The notes under the pieces: generated by a model
Seen by the model: only the letters and a program-made list of their open reading frames with translations
Database searches by the model: none
What the model was told of the DNA's origin: nothing
Source of the DNA: Duganella levis
Lineage (GTDB): Bacteria > Pseudomonadota > Gammaproteobacteria > Burkholderiales > Burkholderiaceae_D
Reading direction: 5' to 3'
NCBI RefSeq assembly: GCF_009857605.1
Contig: NZ_WWCT01000001.1
Span: 310,001 to 374,000, forward strand
DNA: 64,000 nucleotides
Shown: positions 16,464-23,444 of the stretch, piece after piece
Position numbering within the stretch: position 1 is the stretch's first letter
How the letters are laid out: each line of letters begins with the position of its first letter
Made by a program: the position numbers and the translations under genes

Positions 16464-17373
16464 GTGCGCCTTCCAATTTACCCAGGCCCAGCCACGCTGC
16501 GCCGATCAACCCAGGCTCCGCGCCGGACTGACCGGGCACCATGATGGGCTTGTCCGTCTTGCGCAGAATGGCGGCGCGCACCGCCTGGTCAAGCCGGGCG
16601 ATCAACGGCGCGCTGTTGGCCAGGCCGCCGCCGACCGGTAAGACCGATGCGCCAAGGGTGTTGACCAGCATCGCCAATGGTCCGCTCAGCAGATCGATAA
16701 AGCAGGAAATGGTCAGTTCGGCGTCGGCATCGCCGGCTTGCCAGGCATCGATGATGGCGCGGCTATCCAGCGACGCCTGGTGCAACGTCAGATGCAGTCG
16801 CTCCAGACCGCGTGCGCCGCCAATCGTGTCCAGACAGCCGGTTTGGCCGCAACCGCAGCGGAAGCGGGGAATAGCTTGCGGCGGCGTGCCGGCAAATTGC
16901 GCGGCCACCGGTCCATGTCCCCATTCGCCGGCAAAGCCGCCAGGCCCGCCGATCAGCCGGCCACCAATAACCAGGCCGCCGCCAACGCCGGTGCCCAATA
17001 TCAGCCCGAACACATTAGCGTGGCCGCGTGCCGCGCCGGCCTGGGCCTCGGCGAGGGCGAAGCTGTCGGCGTCGTTGATGATCCAGACGGGGAGGCCGAA
17101 CACCGCCGCCAGATCGTCGGCCAGAATGCGGCCATCGATGCCGGGGATGTTGGCGCATTTGATGCGGCCATCGGCCGGATCAATCACGCCGGCGATCGAG
17201 ATGGCGACGCCGCGCGAGGGACCACCGGCTACGATCAACGCCTGCATCGCGGTGGTGAATGCAGCAAAATCATGGGCGGGAGTCGGCACACGGTGCAGGA
17301 CACCGATCTGGCCGTCCGCCGTGGCGACGGCACATTTGATGGCGCTGCCACCGATATCGAAACAGGTAATCAT
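16456..17373 (-). CDS. ROK-family sugar kinase (candidate GlcNAc kinase)
   Basis: This is a protein of about 305 residues. The start at ATG 17373 gives MITCFDIGGSAIKCAVA, the usual ROK N-terminus; an ATG four codons upstream is also possible, and neither has a strong Shine-Dalgarno. It carries the ATP-binding DIGG, the NDADSFALAEA segment, GTGVGGGLVIGG, the GEWGHGP motif with the catalytic-site Glu-His, and the zinc motif CGCGQTGC. ROK kinases phosphorylate glucose, GlcNAc, ManNAc or allose. Next to a glycosylasparaginase the most economical substrate is GlcNAc, giving GlcNAc-6-phosphate. No nagA or nagB is in the window. Confidence 0.85.
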   Translation of the reverse strand: MITCFDIGGSAIKCAVATADGQIGVLHRVPTPAHDFAAFTTAMQALIVAGGPSRGVAISIAGVIDPADGRIKCANIPGIDGRILADDLAAVFGLPVWIINDADSFALAEAQAGAARGHANVFGLILGTGVGGGLVIGGRLIGGPGGFAGEWGHGPVAAQFAGTPPQAIPRFRCGCGQTGCLDTIGGARGLERLHLTLHQASLDSRAIIDAWQAGDADAELTISCFIDLLSGPLAMLVNTLGASVLPVGGGLANSAPLIARLDQAVRAAILRKTDKPIMVPGQSGAEPGLIGAAWLGLGKLEGAHE

Positions 17374-17453
17374 GGCGCAAATCATAAGGGCAAAAGCGAG
17401 GAAATGCCAATTTGATTAACTCGACATTACTACCTATATTGTCGATTAAAATA

Positions 17454-17497
17454 ACTGTATGAGATACTGTATAATCCACTAGATATCCATACAGTAT
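17454..17497 (+). promoter_or_regulatory. Promoter of the tyrosine recombinase gene with repeated ACTGTAT sites
   Basis: A TATAAT -10 hexamer lies at 17470-17475. It is embedded in repeats: ACTGTAT at 17454-17460 and 17466-17472 (12-bp period), and the inverted pair ATACTGTAT (17464-17472) / ATACAGTAT (17489-17497). The overlap of the -10 box with the repeats suggests repression, possibly by the recombinase or by a small regulator. Shine-Dalgarno complementarity before the ATG at 17511 is poor. Confidence 0.5.
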
Positions 17498-17510
17498 TTA
17501 GTCTTTACCA

Positions 17511-18686
17511 ATGCCAGAAAAGAAATTCGACGTCATCAATCTGGACCCATTTCCCGCCCGCAGCGGCGGCGCAGCGGAACGCCGGCAGCGCGATGCAGAC
17601 GCCCTGCGCACCATTGCCGAAGACGCCATCACCGATGCCCGCACCGATAGTGAAATTGCAAGAGAGTTCATCAGTCACGGCGAATTGGGCGAAAAATCGA
17701 TCGCCAACACCCAAAAAGAGCTGTTCCGGTTTTTGACCTGGTGCCGGGAAGAGGCGGGCAAAACCTTGCGCCAGCTGACCGTGGCGGACCTGAATGGCTA
17801 CAAAGACTTCATCCGGTCGCCGCCGCCGGACTGGGTTTCAACCACCAAATGGCCACGCAGCGACCCGCGTTACCGGCCGTTCAGCGGCCCGTTGTCGGAC
17901 GCCAGCCGGCGCCAGGCCATGATCGCCGTCAAAGGCCTGTTCGCATACGCCACGCAGACCGGCTACTTGCGGCGCGATGCGGCGGCGCTGGTCAAGCACG
18001 TGAAAACCGCCAGTGCCAGCCGCATCACGCGCTACCTGACGCCGGACGCGCTGGAACTGGCGCTGACCGTTGTCGCCACGCGCGAAGCAACGACGCCAGC
18101 ATCCATCCGCCGACGCGAACGCGACCGTTTCCTGTTGACGAGCTACATCCACACCGGCGCGCGGCTGAGCGAAATCGTCGGCGCCAACATGGGCGCTTTC
18201 TACACCGAAGGCAACGGCCGCTGGTGGCTGGACGTGCTTGGCAAAGGCAACAAACCACGTCGGTTGCCGGTGCCGCCTGAAATGCTGGCCGCATTCCGAC
18301 AGTACCGCGTCGCATACGACTTGCTGCCGCAAACCGCGCGCAGCGACGATACTCCGCTAGTATTGTCGAGCCGAGGCGAATTCCTGGTGCGCATCACGGA
18401 CGAAGCTGCGGCAGATGCATTGAAAGCCATCTTTGCCGCAGCGGCGGTCGCAGCAGATCAATTGGGCGACGCCGACATGGCCGCGACATTCCGGCAAGCG
18501 TCCGCGCACTGGCTAAGGCACAGCATGCTGACCAACCACGCCAACAACGGCGTGCAGCTAAAGACACTGCAAGAGACCGCCGGCCACGCAAGCATCGCCA
18601 CCACGGCAGCGTATCTTCACAAGACCGACAACGAACGACATGATGAGATTCTTGCTTCTGCTGGCCTGGGCAAGGAATCTAAGTGA
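17511..18686 (+). CDS. Tyrosine recombinase / integrase (XerC/D-like)
   Basis: This is a 391-residue protein with a core-binding SAM-like domain (about 45-165) and a C-terminal catalytic domain. The catalytic set is complete: Arg218 (HTGARLSEI), Lys245 (GKGNK), His333 and Arg336 (HWLRHS), His359 (AGHAS) and Tyr368 (AAYLH). It is about 80-90 residues longer than housekeeping XerC or XerD, with a charged N-terminal extension and an insert around residues 105-130, so it is probably an accessory recombinase. Its stop codon shares its last base with the first base of a dif-like site, and AT-richer, partly decayed genes follow. It could be an IMEX-type integrase or a resident Xer relative. Confidence 0.9.
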   Translation: MPEKKFDVINLDPFPARSGGAAERRQRDADALRTIAEDAITDARTDSEIAREFISHGELGEKSIANTQKELFRFLTWCREEAGKTLRQLTVADLNGYKDFIRSPPPDWVSTTKWPRSDPRYRPFSGPLSDASRRQAMIAVKGLFAYATQTGYLRRDAAALVKHVKTASASRITRYLTPDALELALTVVATREATTPASIRRRERDRFLLTSYIHTGARLSEIVGANMGAFYTEGNGRWWLDVLGKGNKPRRLPVPPEMLAAFRQYRVAYDLLPQTARSDDTPLVLSSRGEFLVRITDEAAADALKAIFAAAAVAADQLGDADMAATFRQASAHWLRHSMLTNHANNGVQLKTLQETAGHASIATTAAYLHKTDNERHDEILASAGLGKESK

Positions 18687-18713
18687 ATTCGCATAATTTA
18701 TATTATGTAAAAT
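18686..18713. other. dif-like XerCD recombination site
   Basis: The 28-bp site has the XerC arm AATTCGCATAA, the central hexamer TTTATA and the XerD arm TTATGTAAAAT. Compared with the proteobacterial dif consensus (arms RNTKCGCATAA and TTATGTTAAAT, centre TGTATA) I count 26 of 28 matching positions; the differences are one in the centre and one in the XerD arm. It begins on the last base of the recombinase stop codon. It is either the chromosomal dimer-resolution site or an attachment site left by a dif-targeting element. No second copy was seen in the window. Confidence 0.75.
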
Positions 18714-18801
18714 GGCCTGCGGTGCGGAGCCGTCTACTTCGGGCAATAAGCGCATGGTTTAAACGGATGTTTATTCTGAGCGCACTGCCCGCGACAGCAA
18801 G

Positions 18802-19008
18802 CTAAAAGGTCAAGCACCTCACGCTTTGAGACGCCTGCCATGAGCAGGGGTTTTTTTTTCCTGCGACAAGCCGATAGTATTTCCTCGCGGTAGCCAGATC
18901 CCGAGACCGCCTATTCCGAAGATGCCAGTAATGGTTACGAATCAGCCGAAGAGTACGTGCAAAATCTTCGTCACTTAACTCACTAAACGGGAAAAGTTCT
19001 AATTGCAT
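18802..19008 (-). CDS. Small hypothetical protein
   Basis: This is a possible 68-residue protein, MQLELFPFSELSDEDFARTLRL and so on, rich in Arg and Tyr in the middle (NHYWHLRNRRSRDLATARKYYRL). It follows the 19024-19533 gene on the same strand with a 15-bp gap, so the two could be co-transcribed. No family is recognised. The 3' end contains the terminator hairpin and poly-A tract, and the Shine-Dalgarno is weak, so the real protein may be shorter or the frame spurious. The surrounding DNA is clearly more AT-rich than the chromosome average. Confidence 0.4.
   Translation of the reverse strand: MQLELFPFSELSDEDFARTLRLIRNHYWHLRNRRSRDLATARKYYRLVAGKKNPCSWQASQSVRCLTF
18834..18859 (+). terminator. 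Intrinsic terminator downstream of the recombinase
   Basis: CCTGC-CATGA-GCAGG is followed by GG and nine Ts on the plus strand. It probably ends the recombinase transcript 150 bp after its stop. It lies inside the 3' part of the small minus-strand frame at 18802-19008, which weakens the case for that frame. Confidence 0.7.
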
Positions 19009-19023
19009 TCGAGCGATGCGGTC

Positions 19024-19533
19024 TCAGTAATTCGAACGCAAAACGGCCCCCAAGGCTGTCATTGTCTGCCGAAACTCCGCCGATGAGCTTTGATCGATAG
19101 CCTCCGCTTCCTCACGACTATTTGCAGTAGCAATTGAAGAAACATTCCGGTGCAAAGAGCGAAGTTGATTTCGTAAATCCTCATCAAAAATGCGCTCCAA
19201 TAAACAACTCAGCTTTTGATTTTGCAATCGAAAGCCCTCGTCAAGATCAGCGTCTATTTTACTCAGCCCCCAGTTTTGACTTGCTTTGAAAGCGATTAGA
19301 TCAGCCAGATAGAGTCTAGTCGCAAGCCGCAAGAGATCATAAAAGCAGTCTTGCACCTCAAGAATGGTTTCACGCTGAAATGTTCGACGTCGCTCTTCGC
19401 GCTCATCATTCACCTTTACAAGTTGCAAGCTGGCCACGTTACGACTGTTGATCGTCGTAGTTGCGATACTGGTGACAGCACCAACCACCGCACCGCCGAG
19501 AGTGCCTAAAAATGTCCAAGTGATTGGCTCCAT
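19024..19533 (-). CDS. Hypothetical membrane-anchored coiled-coil-like protein
   Basis: This is a 169-residue protein from ATG 19533, chosen because AAGGA lies five bases upstream; an ATG eight codons earlier is possible. Residues about 1-24 (MEPITWTFLGTLGGAVVGAV) form a single glycine-rich transmembrane segment, followed by a charged, mostly helical domain (VNDEREERRRTFQRETILEVQDCFYDLLRLATRLYLADL and onwards). This architecture recurs in small accessory-island proteins of unknown role. Base composition is AT-rich, consistent with recent acquisition. No family name can be given. Confidence 0.65.
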   Translation of the reverse strand: MEPITWTFLGTLGGAVVGAVTSIATTTINSRNVASLQLVKVNDEREERRRTFQRETILEVQDCFYDLLRLATRLYLADLIAFKASQNWGLSKIDADLDEGFRLQNQKLSCLLERIFDEDLRNQLRSLHRNVSSIATANSREEAEAIDQSSSAEFRQTMTALGAVLRSNY

Positions 19534-19570
19534 TCGCATCCTTATCAAGTTAGACATATGAGCCGATAGT

Positions 19571-19880
19571 ATGTCAGAACGGACAATCAGGCTCCACAGG
19601 CACTGATGGCAAAATTCCTATTCGACAACGACTAACAACTCTTTTTGCTACAAAGGCATTCCACAATTTTACTGACCTATCTGGCTCATTTGCAGGATTA
19701 GAAACGATCATGGCGATGAAGACGTCTGAACATAATTCAAAGCTCAACTTTGTGCTTACGGTCAGCGCTCCCGGTAACCCAGACATATTCAATGCAAGCA
19801 TACAGAAATTAGAGGAGCTGATAGATGCCCTACTCGCCGAAAGACACAAATTAGCGACTACTTCAACGCTTGCGCAGTAA
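19571..19880 (+). pseudogene. Small hypothetical gene interrupted by a +1 frameshift at a TGA
   Basis: ATG 19571 opens a short frame (MSERTIRLHRH) that stops at TGA 19604-19606. The +1 frame continues without a stop from 19605 to TAA 19878-19880 and looks genuinely coding: DGKIPIRQRLTTLFATKAFHN, then LNFVLTVSAPGNPDIFNASI, then QKLEELIDALLAERHKL. Joined, they would make a protein of about 102 residues. Translation could also start within the second frame at ATG 19710 (56 residues). I read it as a frameshifted gene, with RF2-like programmed frameshifting as a less likely alternative. No family is recognised and the DNA is AT-rich. Confidence 0.4.
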
Positions 19881-20028
19881 CGTCCCACGCAAAATGCGAT
19901 CAACCACACTACCTTTGTTCTCATCCTTGAACTGGACGAACTTATCGAGCGCATCAAGCACTTCCTGCGACGAGAACTTGCTCAACGCATCGCGCCGCTG
20001 TTTTCCGAGGCCGGACTGCCTTGCTCGA
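19869..20028 (-). pseudogene. C-terminal remnant of an unidentified gene
   Basis: On the minus strand a frame closed by a TAG at 20032-20034 runs to a TGA at 19869-19871 and reads GLGKQRRDALSKFSSQEVLDAL followed by DKFVQFKDENKGSVVDRILR and GTLLRKR. It has natural-looking helical, basic character, while the opposite frame is serine-rich in the way antisense frames usually are. There is no start codon or upstream domain, and the fragment abuts the LysR remnant, so it is a truncated gene end. I cannot name the family. Confidence 0.4.
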
Positions 20029-20350
20029 CCTAGCTACCGCGCGCGACGACGTGCGCGGCCTGCTGAAACTCAATGTGGGCGCCACTGATCGACCGTTTTC
20101 TCAAGGTGCATCCTGCGGTACGCATCCAGCTTGTTGTGGATGACCGGCTGGTCGATATCGCTGCTGCTGGCTGCGATGCTGGAATCCGGTACGGGAAAAT
20201 CTCGCGCAAGACATGATTGCGGTGCCAATTGGTCCGCGACTCCAGCACTTGGCATGGGCGGCTTCGCCGGAGTATTTGCGCCATCGGGGCATCCCCGCTC
20301 ACCCCAGGACCTTTTGCAGCATGACTGCATCCGCATTCGTTTTTCGTTCA
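19995..20350 (+). pseudogene. LysR-family regulator remnant (effector-domain part)
   Basis: Pieces in three plus-strand frames reconstruct a LysR substrate-binding domain: LDLATARDDVRGLLKLNV, then APLIDRFLKVHPAVRIQLVVDD and RLVDIAAAGCDAGIRYG, then ENLAQDMIAVPIGPRLQHLA and WAASPEYLRHRGIPAHPR, then QHDCIRIRF. Frame changes occur near 20078, 20195 and 20310, and both the HTH and the C-terminus are gone. This is the CrgA/AaeR-type effector domain often paired with SDR enzymes. The fragment ends where the convergent SDR gene begins. Confidence 0.75.
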
Positions 20351-21085
20351 CGCCTGAGCGGTCGGCCGGATCACGATTTCGCCGACATCGACATTGTCGG
20401 GCTGGGCAATGGCGAAGGCGATGGCCTCGGCGATAGACTCGGCCGGAATCGCCATCTGCTTCATTGTCGCCAGTCCTTTCTCGCGCGCGGCCGGATCGGA
20501 CATCGAAGAAGGAAGCTCGGTATCCACATATCCCGGCGAAATGGTCGTGACGAGCAGCTTGTCTCCGGCCTCCTGGCGCAGCCCTTCGGAAATTGCCCTG
20601 ACAGCGTTTTTGGACCCGGCATACACTGCCATCGTCGGTACTATCCTCAGCCCAGCTGTCGATAGCGTGTGGACGAAATGACCGAAACCTTGCCGGCGGA
20701 AGATCGGCAGCGCCGCCGCAATCCCATGCAGAACGCCCTTCACATTCACGTCAATCATGTTGTCCCAATCGTCGACGCGCAACTCGTCCAGCAGCGAGAT
20801 GGGCGCAATGCCGGCATTGCTGATCAAGACATCGAGCTTGCCATATTGTTCGATCGCCAGCCCGACCAGTTGCGCCAGATCCGCGCGCCGCGTTACATCG
20901 GTGACCCGGTAGCAGGCCTTGCCGCCCTGAGCCACGATCTGCCCGCACAGCGCCGCGAGCCGATCCGGCCGTCTCGCAGCCAGCACCACGCAAGCGCCGC
21001 GCTGCGCGAGATGCCGTGCCGTGGCAGCGCCGATGCCGCTGCTCGCCCCCGTGATGACAACCACTTTGCCTTCGATTCCAGCCAT
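20348..21085 (-). CDS. Short-chain dehydrogenase/reductase
   Basis: This is a 245-residue classical SDR: cofactor motif TGASSGIG, NNAG-equivalent SNAG, catalytic Ser in HTLSTAG, and Tyr-Lys in YAGSK. The ARRPDR segment after the first beta-alpha-beta unit favours NADP(H). AAGGAAG precedes the ATG. It is divergently transcribed from an AraC-type regulator across a 101-bp gap that holds candidate operators. The substrate is unknown; such pairs often handle small aldehydes or ketones. Confidence 0.88.
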   Translation of the reverse strand: MAGIEGKVVVITGASSGIGAATARHLAQRGACVVLAARRPDRLAALCGQIVAQGGKACYRVTDVTRRADLAQLVGLAIEQYGKLDVLISNAGIAPISLLDELRVDDWDNMIDVNVKGVLHGIAAALPIFRRQGFGHFVHTLSTAGLRIVPTMAVYAGSKNAVRAISEGLRQEAGDKLLVTTISPGYVDTELPSSMSDPAAREKGLATMKQMAIPAESIAEAIAFAIAQPDNVDVGEIVIRPTAQA

Positions 21086-21114
21086 GATTCCACTTCCTTT
21101 AAATGTATTTGAGC

Positions 21115-21178
21115 GCTAAGCTTAGCAGTGGAAATCGGGACGATCTATGCTATATCGTCCGTAAAATCGGCTATATCG
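21115..21178. promoter_or_regulatory. SDR/AraC divergent control region: palindrome and 21-bp-spaced direct repeats
   Basis: GCTAAGCTTAGC (21115-21126) is a 12-bp palindrome near the SDR start. GCTATATCG occurs at 21149-21157 and again at 21170-21178, a 21-bp period (two helical turns), which is the arrangement AraC/XylS proteins use for tandem half-sites. The adjacent AraC-type protein is the natural candidate ligand. Confidence 0.5.
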
Positions 21179-21186
21179 GATAAACC

Positions 21187-22083
21187 ATGGACCCGTTGTC
21201 AGAAGTAATTTCTTTATTGAACGTCCGCGCCGCGCGTTGTACGCGCTTTGAGGCCAGCGGAAACTGGTCTTATCGCTTTCCGGCCAAGCCCGCACTCAAG
21301 TTTGGCGCTATTCTCAAGGGCGACTGCTGGATGGATTTTGGTACGGGAGTGCGCCATCATCTGAGCGCCGGCGACTCATTTCTGTTGGCGAACGCGCCAG
21401 GCTACGTGCTTGCAAACGATGAGCAGGCTTTGCCGGCGGACGGCATAGCGATGTTTGACTGGGAGCATTCGGACGTCGCACGTCATGAGGGGGACGACAC
21501 CGTTCTCGTCGCCGGCAGCTTCCAGTTCGACGCCTCGGATGCTGAATTGCTGCTGGACGCCCTGCCGCAAATCCTGATCATACCTGGCGGGCATCCGTCC
21601 GCAGCAGCCATCCGCAGCACATTACAAATCATAGCGCCTGAAATAAAGGGGCCGCAGATCGGTGCGGCGCTGCTGACGGAACGGCTGGTCGACGTGCTGC
21701 TGGTGCTGGTCCTGCGGGCGGCGCTGGAACTTGATCGAAGTACCGACTTCGGATGGATCGGCGCGCTGGCCGATCCCCGCATCGGAAAAGCCATTGGACT
21801 GATGCACAACGATCCAGCCCATCCGTGGACGCTGGAAATACTGTGCGCCGCCGTGGCCATGTCGCGCTCCGCCTTCTCGAAGCGTTTCAAATCGCTGGTA
21901 GGCCGCGCGCCGCTCGACTACCTGCTTCACTGGCGCATGCGGATCGCACGCGATCAGTTACGTCGCGGCGCGAGCGTTGCCGCCGCCAGCCTTCACATCG
22001 GCTATGCATCGGAGAGCGCTTTCCGGCATGCCTTCAAGCGCCTGCATGGCAACGCGCCGAAACGTTATCGAGCGTCATTTTGA
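21187..22083 (+). CDS. AraC-family transcriptional regulator (cupin_6 type)
   Basis: This is a 298-residue protein. The N-terminal cupin-like effector domain (ASGNWSYRFPAKPALKFGAILKGDCWMD) is typical of AraC_binding_2/cupin_6 regulators. The C-terminal double HTH includes MSRSAFSKRFKSLVGRAPLDYLLHWRMRIARDQL and GYASESAFRHAFKRLHGNAPKRYR. Cupin_6 AraC proteins next to an SDR usually control that SDR. The gene is divergent from it. Confidence 0.9.
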   Translation: MDPLSEVISLLNVRAARCTRFEASGNWSYRFPAKPALKFGAILKGDCWMDFGTGVRHHLSAGDSFLLANAPGYVLANDEQALPADGIAMFDWEHSDVARHEGDDTVLVAGSFQFDASDAELLLDALPQILIIPGGHPSAAAIRSTLQIIAPEIKGPQIGAALLTERLVDVLLVLVLRAALELDRSTDFGWIGALADPRIGKAIGLMHNDPAHPWTLEILCAAVAMSRSAFSKRFKSLVGRAPLDYLLHWRMRIARDQLRRGASVAAASLHIGYASESAFRHAFKRLHGNAPKRYRASF

Positions 22084-22484
22084 TCAATAGCGATAGCTCG
22101 CATAAACGGCTACCGTTGGCGACGTCTTGCGTTCCGTCAGCGGGCTGCGTGCCGCCTGTTGCAGCAACTGCGTGGCGCCGAGCATCGACGTCACGCCCCA
22201 CTGCGCATTGAACTGGTGATCCCAGGTCAGCGCCACGGCTGCTTCATACCACCCTGCTCCAGCCACGAACGGGTGAAAGCGTGAGCGCGCCGTCTGCTGA
22301 TCCGTTCAACGTGGCGATCTGATTTTTTTCCTTGCGGCCGCCACGGATGCCTAACGACGCGCTGTAGCCGAATGCGCCAACCTGGGCGCCCTAGCCCACG
22401 CCACGCAGGCTTCTGGCGAAAAAACCTTCGCCATGCTGCACGGCCAGCGGTATCATACTGGGCCGTTACGGGACACCTGTCCAT
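22084..22484 (-). pseudogene. Decayed MipA/OmpV-family outer-membrane protein gene
   Basis: Two minus-strand frames reconstruct the C-terminal half of a MipA/OmpV protein: VQHGEGFFARSLRGVG, stop TAG near 22395, then GAQVGAFGYSASLGIRGGR up to about 22270, then a frame change to VALTWDHQFNAQWGVTSMLGAT and the terminal beta-strand VAVYASYRY. The signal peptide and N-terminal half are absent. An intact relative lies at 23445-24161, separated by one gene, so this may be a decayed paralogue. Confidence 0.65.
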
Positions 22485-22496
22485 CGAGATTCCTAT

Positions 22497-23276
22497 ATGA
22501 AAAAATCCATCCCTGGCCTGTGCGCCGTGCTACTGGCGCTCGCCATGCCGACGCCGGCATACGCCGGCCCGGCGCCGGCGGAAGTGCCGGTGCTGATCGC
22601 CGAGCAGATTGATTCCGCCGGCAATCCCATGCCTTCTTCGCCGGCCACGGTGGAAATTATCCGGTTGCTGGCCGCCGAATCCGGGCTCAATCTGGTATTG
22701 CGGCCCTATCCGTGGCGCCGCGCCCAGATGATGGCCGAAAACGGCGAAGGCCTGCTGTTCGGCGCGACCGCCACCGCCGAGCGCGCGCGCATGTTTTACT
22801 TCACTCAACCGCTGTACTTCGTCAACCAGTGGCTGGTGTCGTCGGCCCAGGCGCCGCTCATATTCCAGCGTTGGGAGGATCTGCGCGGCAAAGTGATCTC
22901 GATCGGCAGCGGCGGCAAATACAGTCCGGAGTTCGAGCAGCGCCGCGGCACGCTGTTTGCCGTCGACGAGAATGCCGCATCCAATCTCAGCCGGCTGAAG
23001 ATGGTGAACGCGCGTCATGTCGATGCCCTGCTCATCGACAGCTACCGCAGCGCGGCACAGACCGCCGCCATGCTGAATTGCGTGTACAAGGAAGCCGGGA
23101 GCTGGGTGGTGGCGGAAAAATCCATCGGCGCCGAAGCGGCATTGATTGCCGTCCCCCGTGCGCCCGCGCTGGCCCCGCTGCTGCCAGTGCTCGATCGGGC
23201 CATCGGGCGGTTGATCAAAACGAAAAGCATCCAGAAGATACTCGACAGCCGCGCCGGTCAGGCCGGCTGCAATTAA
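22497..23276 (+). CDS. Periplasmic SBP_bac_3-like substrate-binding protein
   Basis: This is a 259-residue protein with a signal peptide (cleavage near AYA-GPAP). Fold signatures are EIIRLLAAESGLNLVLRPYPWRRAQMMAENGEGLLFGATATAERARMFYFTQPLYFVNQW and LRGKVISIGSGG. These stand-alone proteins (no permease or ATPase nearby) are common in Oxalobacteraceae and their ligand is unknown. It lies between a MipA remnant and an intact MipA gene. Residues GGKYSPEFEQ occupy the ligand-binding hinge. Confidence 0.8.
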   Translation: MKKSIPGLCAVLLALAMPTPAYAGPAPAEVPVLIAEQIDSAGNPMPSSPATVEIIRLLAAESGLNLVLRPYPWRRAQMMAENGEGLLFGATATAERARMFYFTQPLYFVNQWLVSSAQAPLIFQRWEDLRGKVISIGSGGKYSPEFEQRRGTLFAVDENAASNLSRLKMVNARHVDALLIDSYRSAAQTAAMLNCVYKEAGSWVVAEKSIGAEAALIAVPRAPALAPLLPVLDRAIGRLIKTKSIQKILDSRAGQAGCN

Positions 23277-23444
23277 ACCAGCCACCGCCCGTAGTAGCTG
23301 ATGATTGCCCGCAGTGTGCCGGCCTGCATGCCATACTTTCGCTGTAGCCGCCGCTGAAGGCCTGAGATAGATAGGCGGAATTGGTCGTTCATCTGGCGGA
23401 CAGGCGCCGCTATCGTTATGCAGAAACGCTTCCGCTCTGTCGAG

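Noticed and set aside
17415-17448. Imperfect inverted repeat TTAACTCGACA / TGTCGATTAA near the ROK kinase start
   Set aside because: It needs a one-base bulge to pair and does not resemble the LacI-type palindrome of the transporter operon; too weak to call.
19574-19957. 127-codon minus-strand frame in the AT-rich segment
   Set aside because: It is serine-rich in the way antisense frames are, and the plus strand shows more protein-like sequence there.
23277-23444. A 39-codon minus-strand frame between the SBP-like and MipA genes
   Set aside because: It has no ribosome binding site and no recognisable motif, and the interval shows nothing else convincing.
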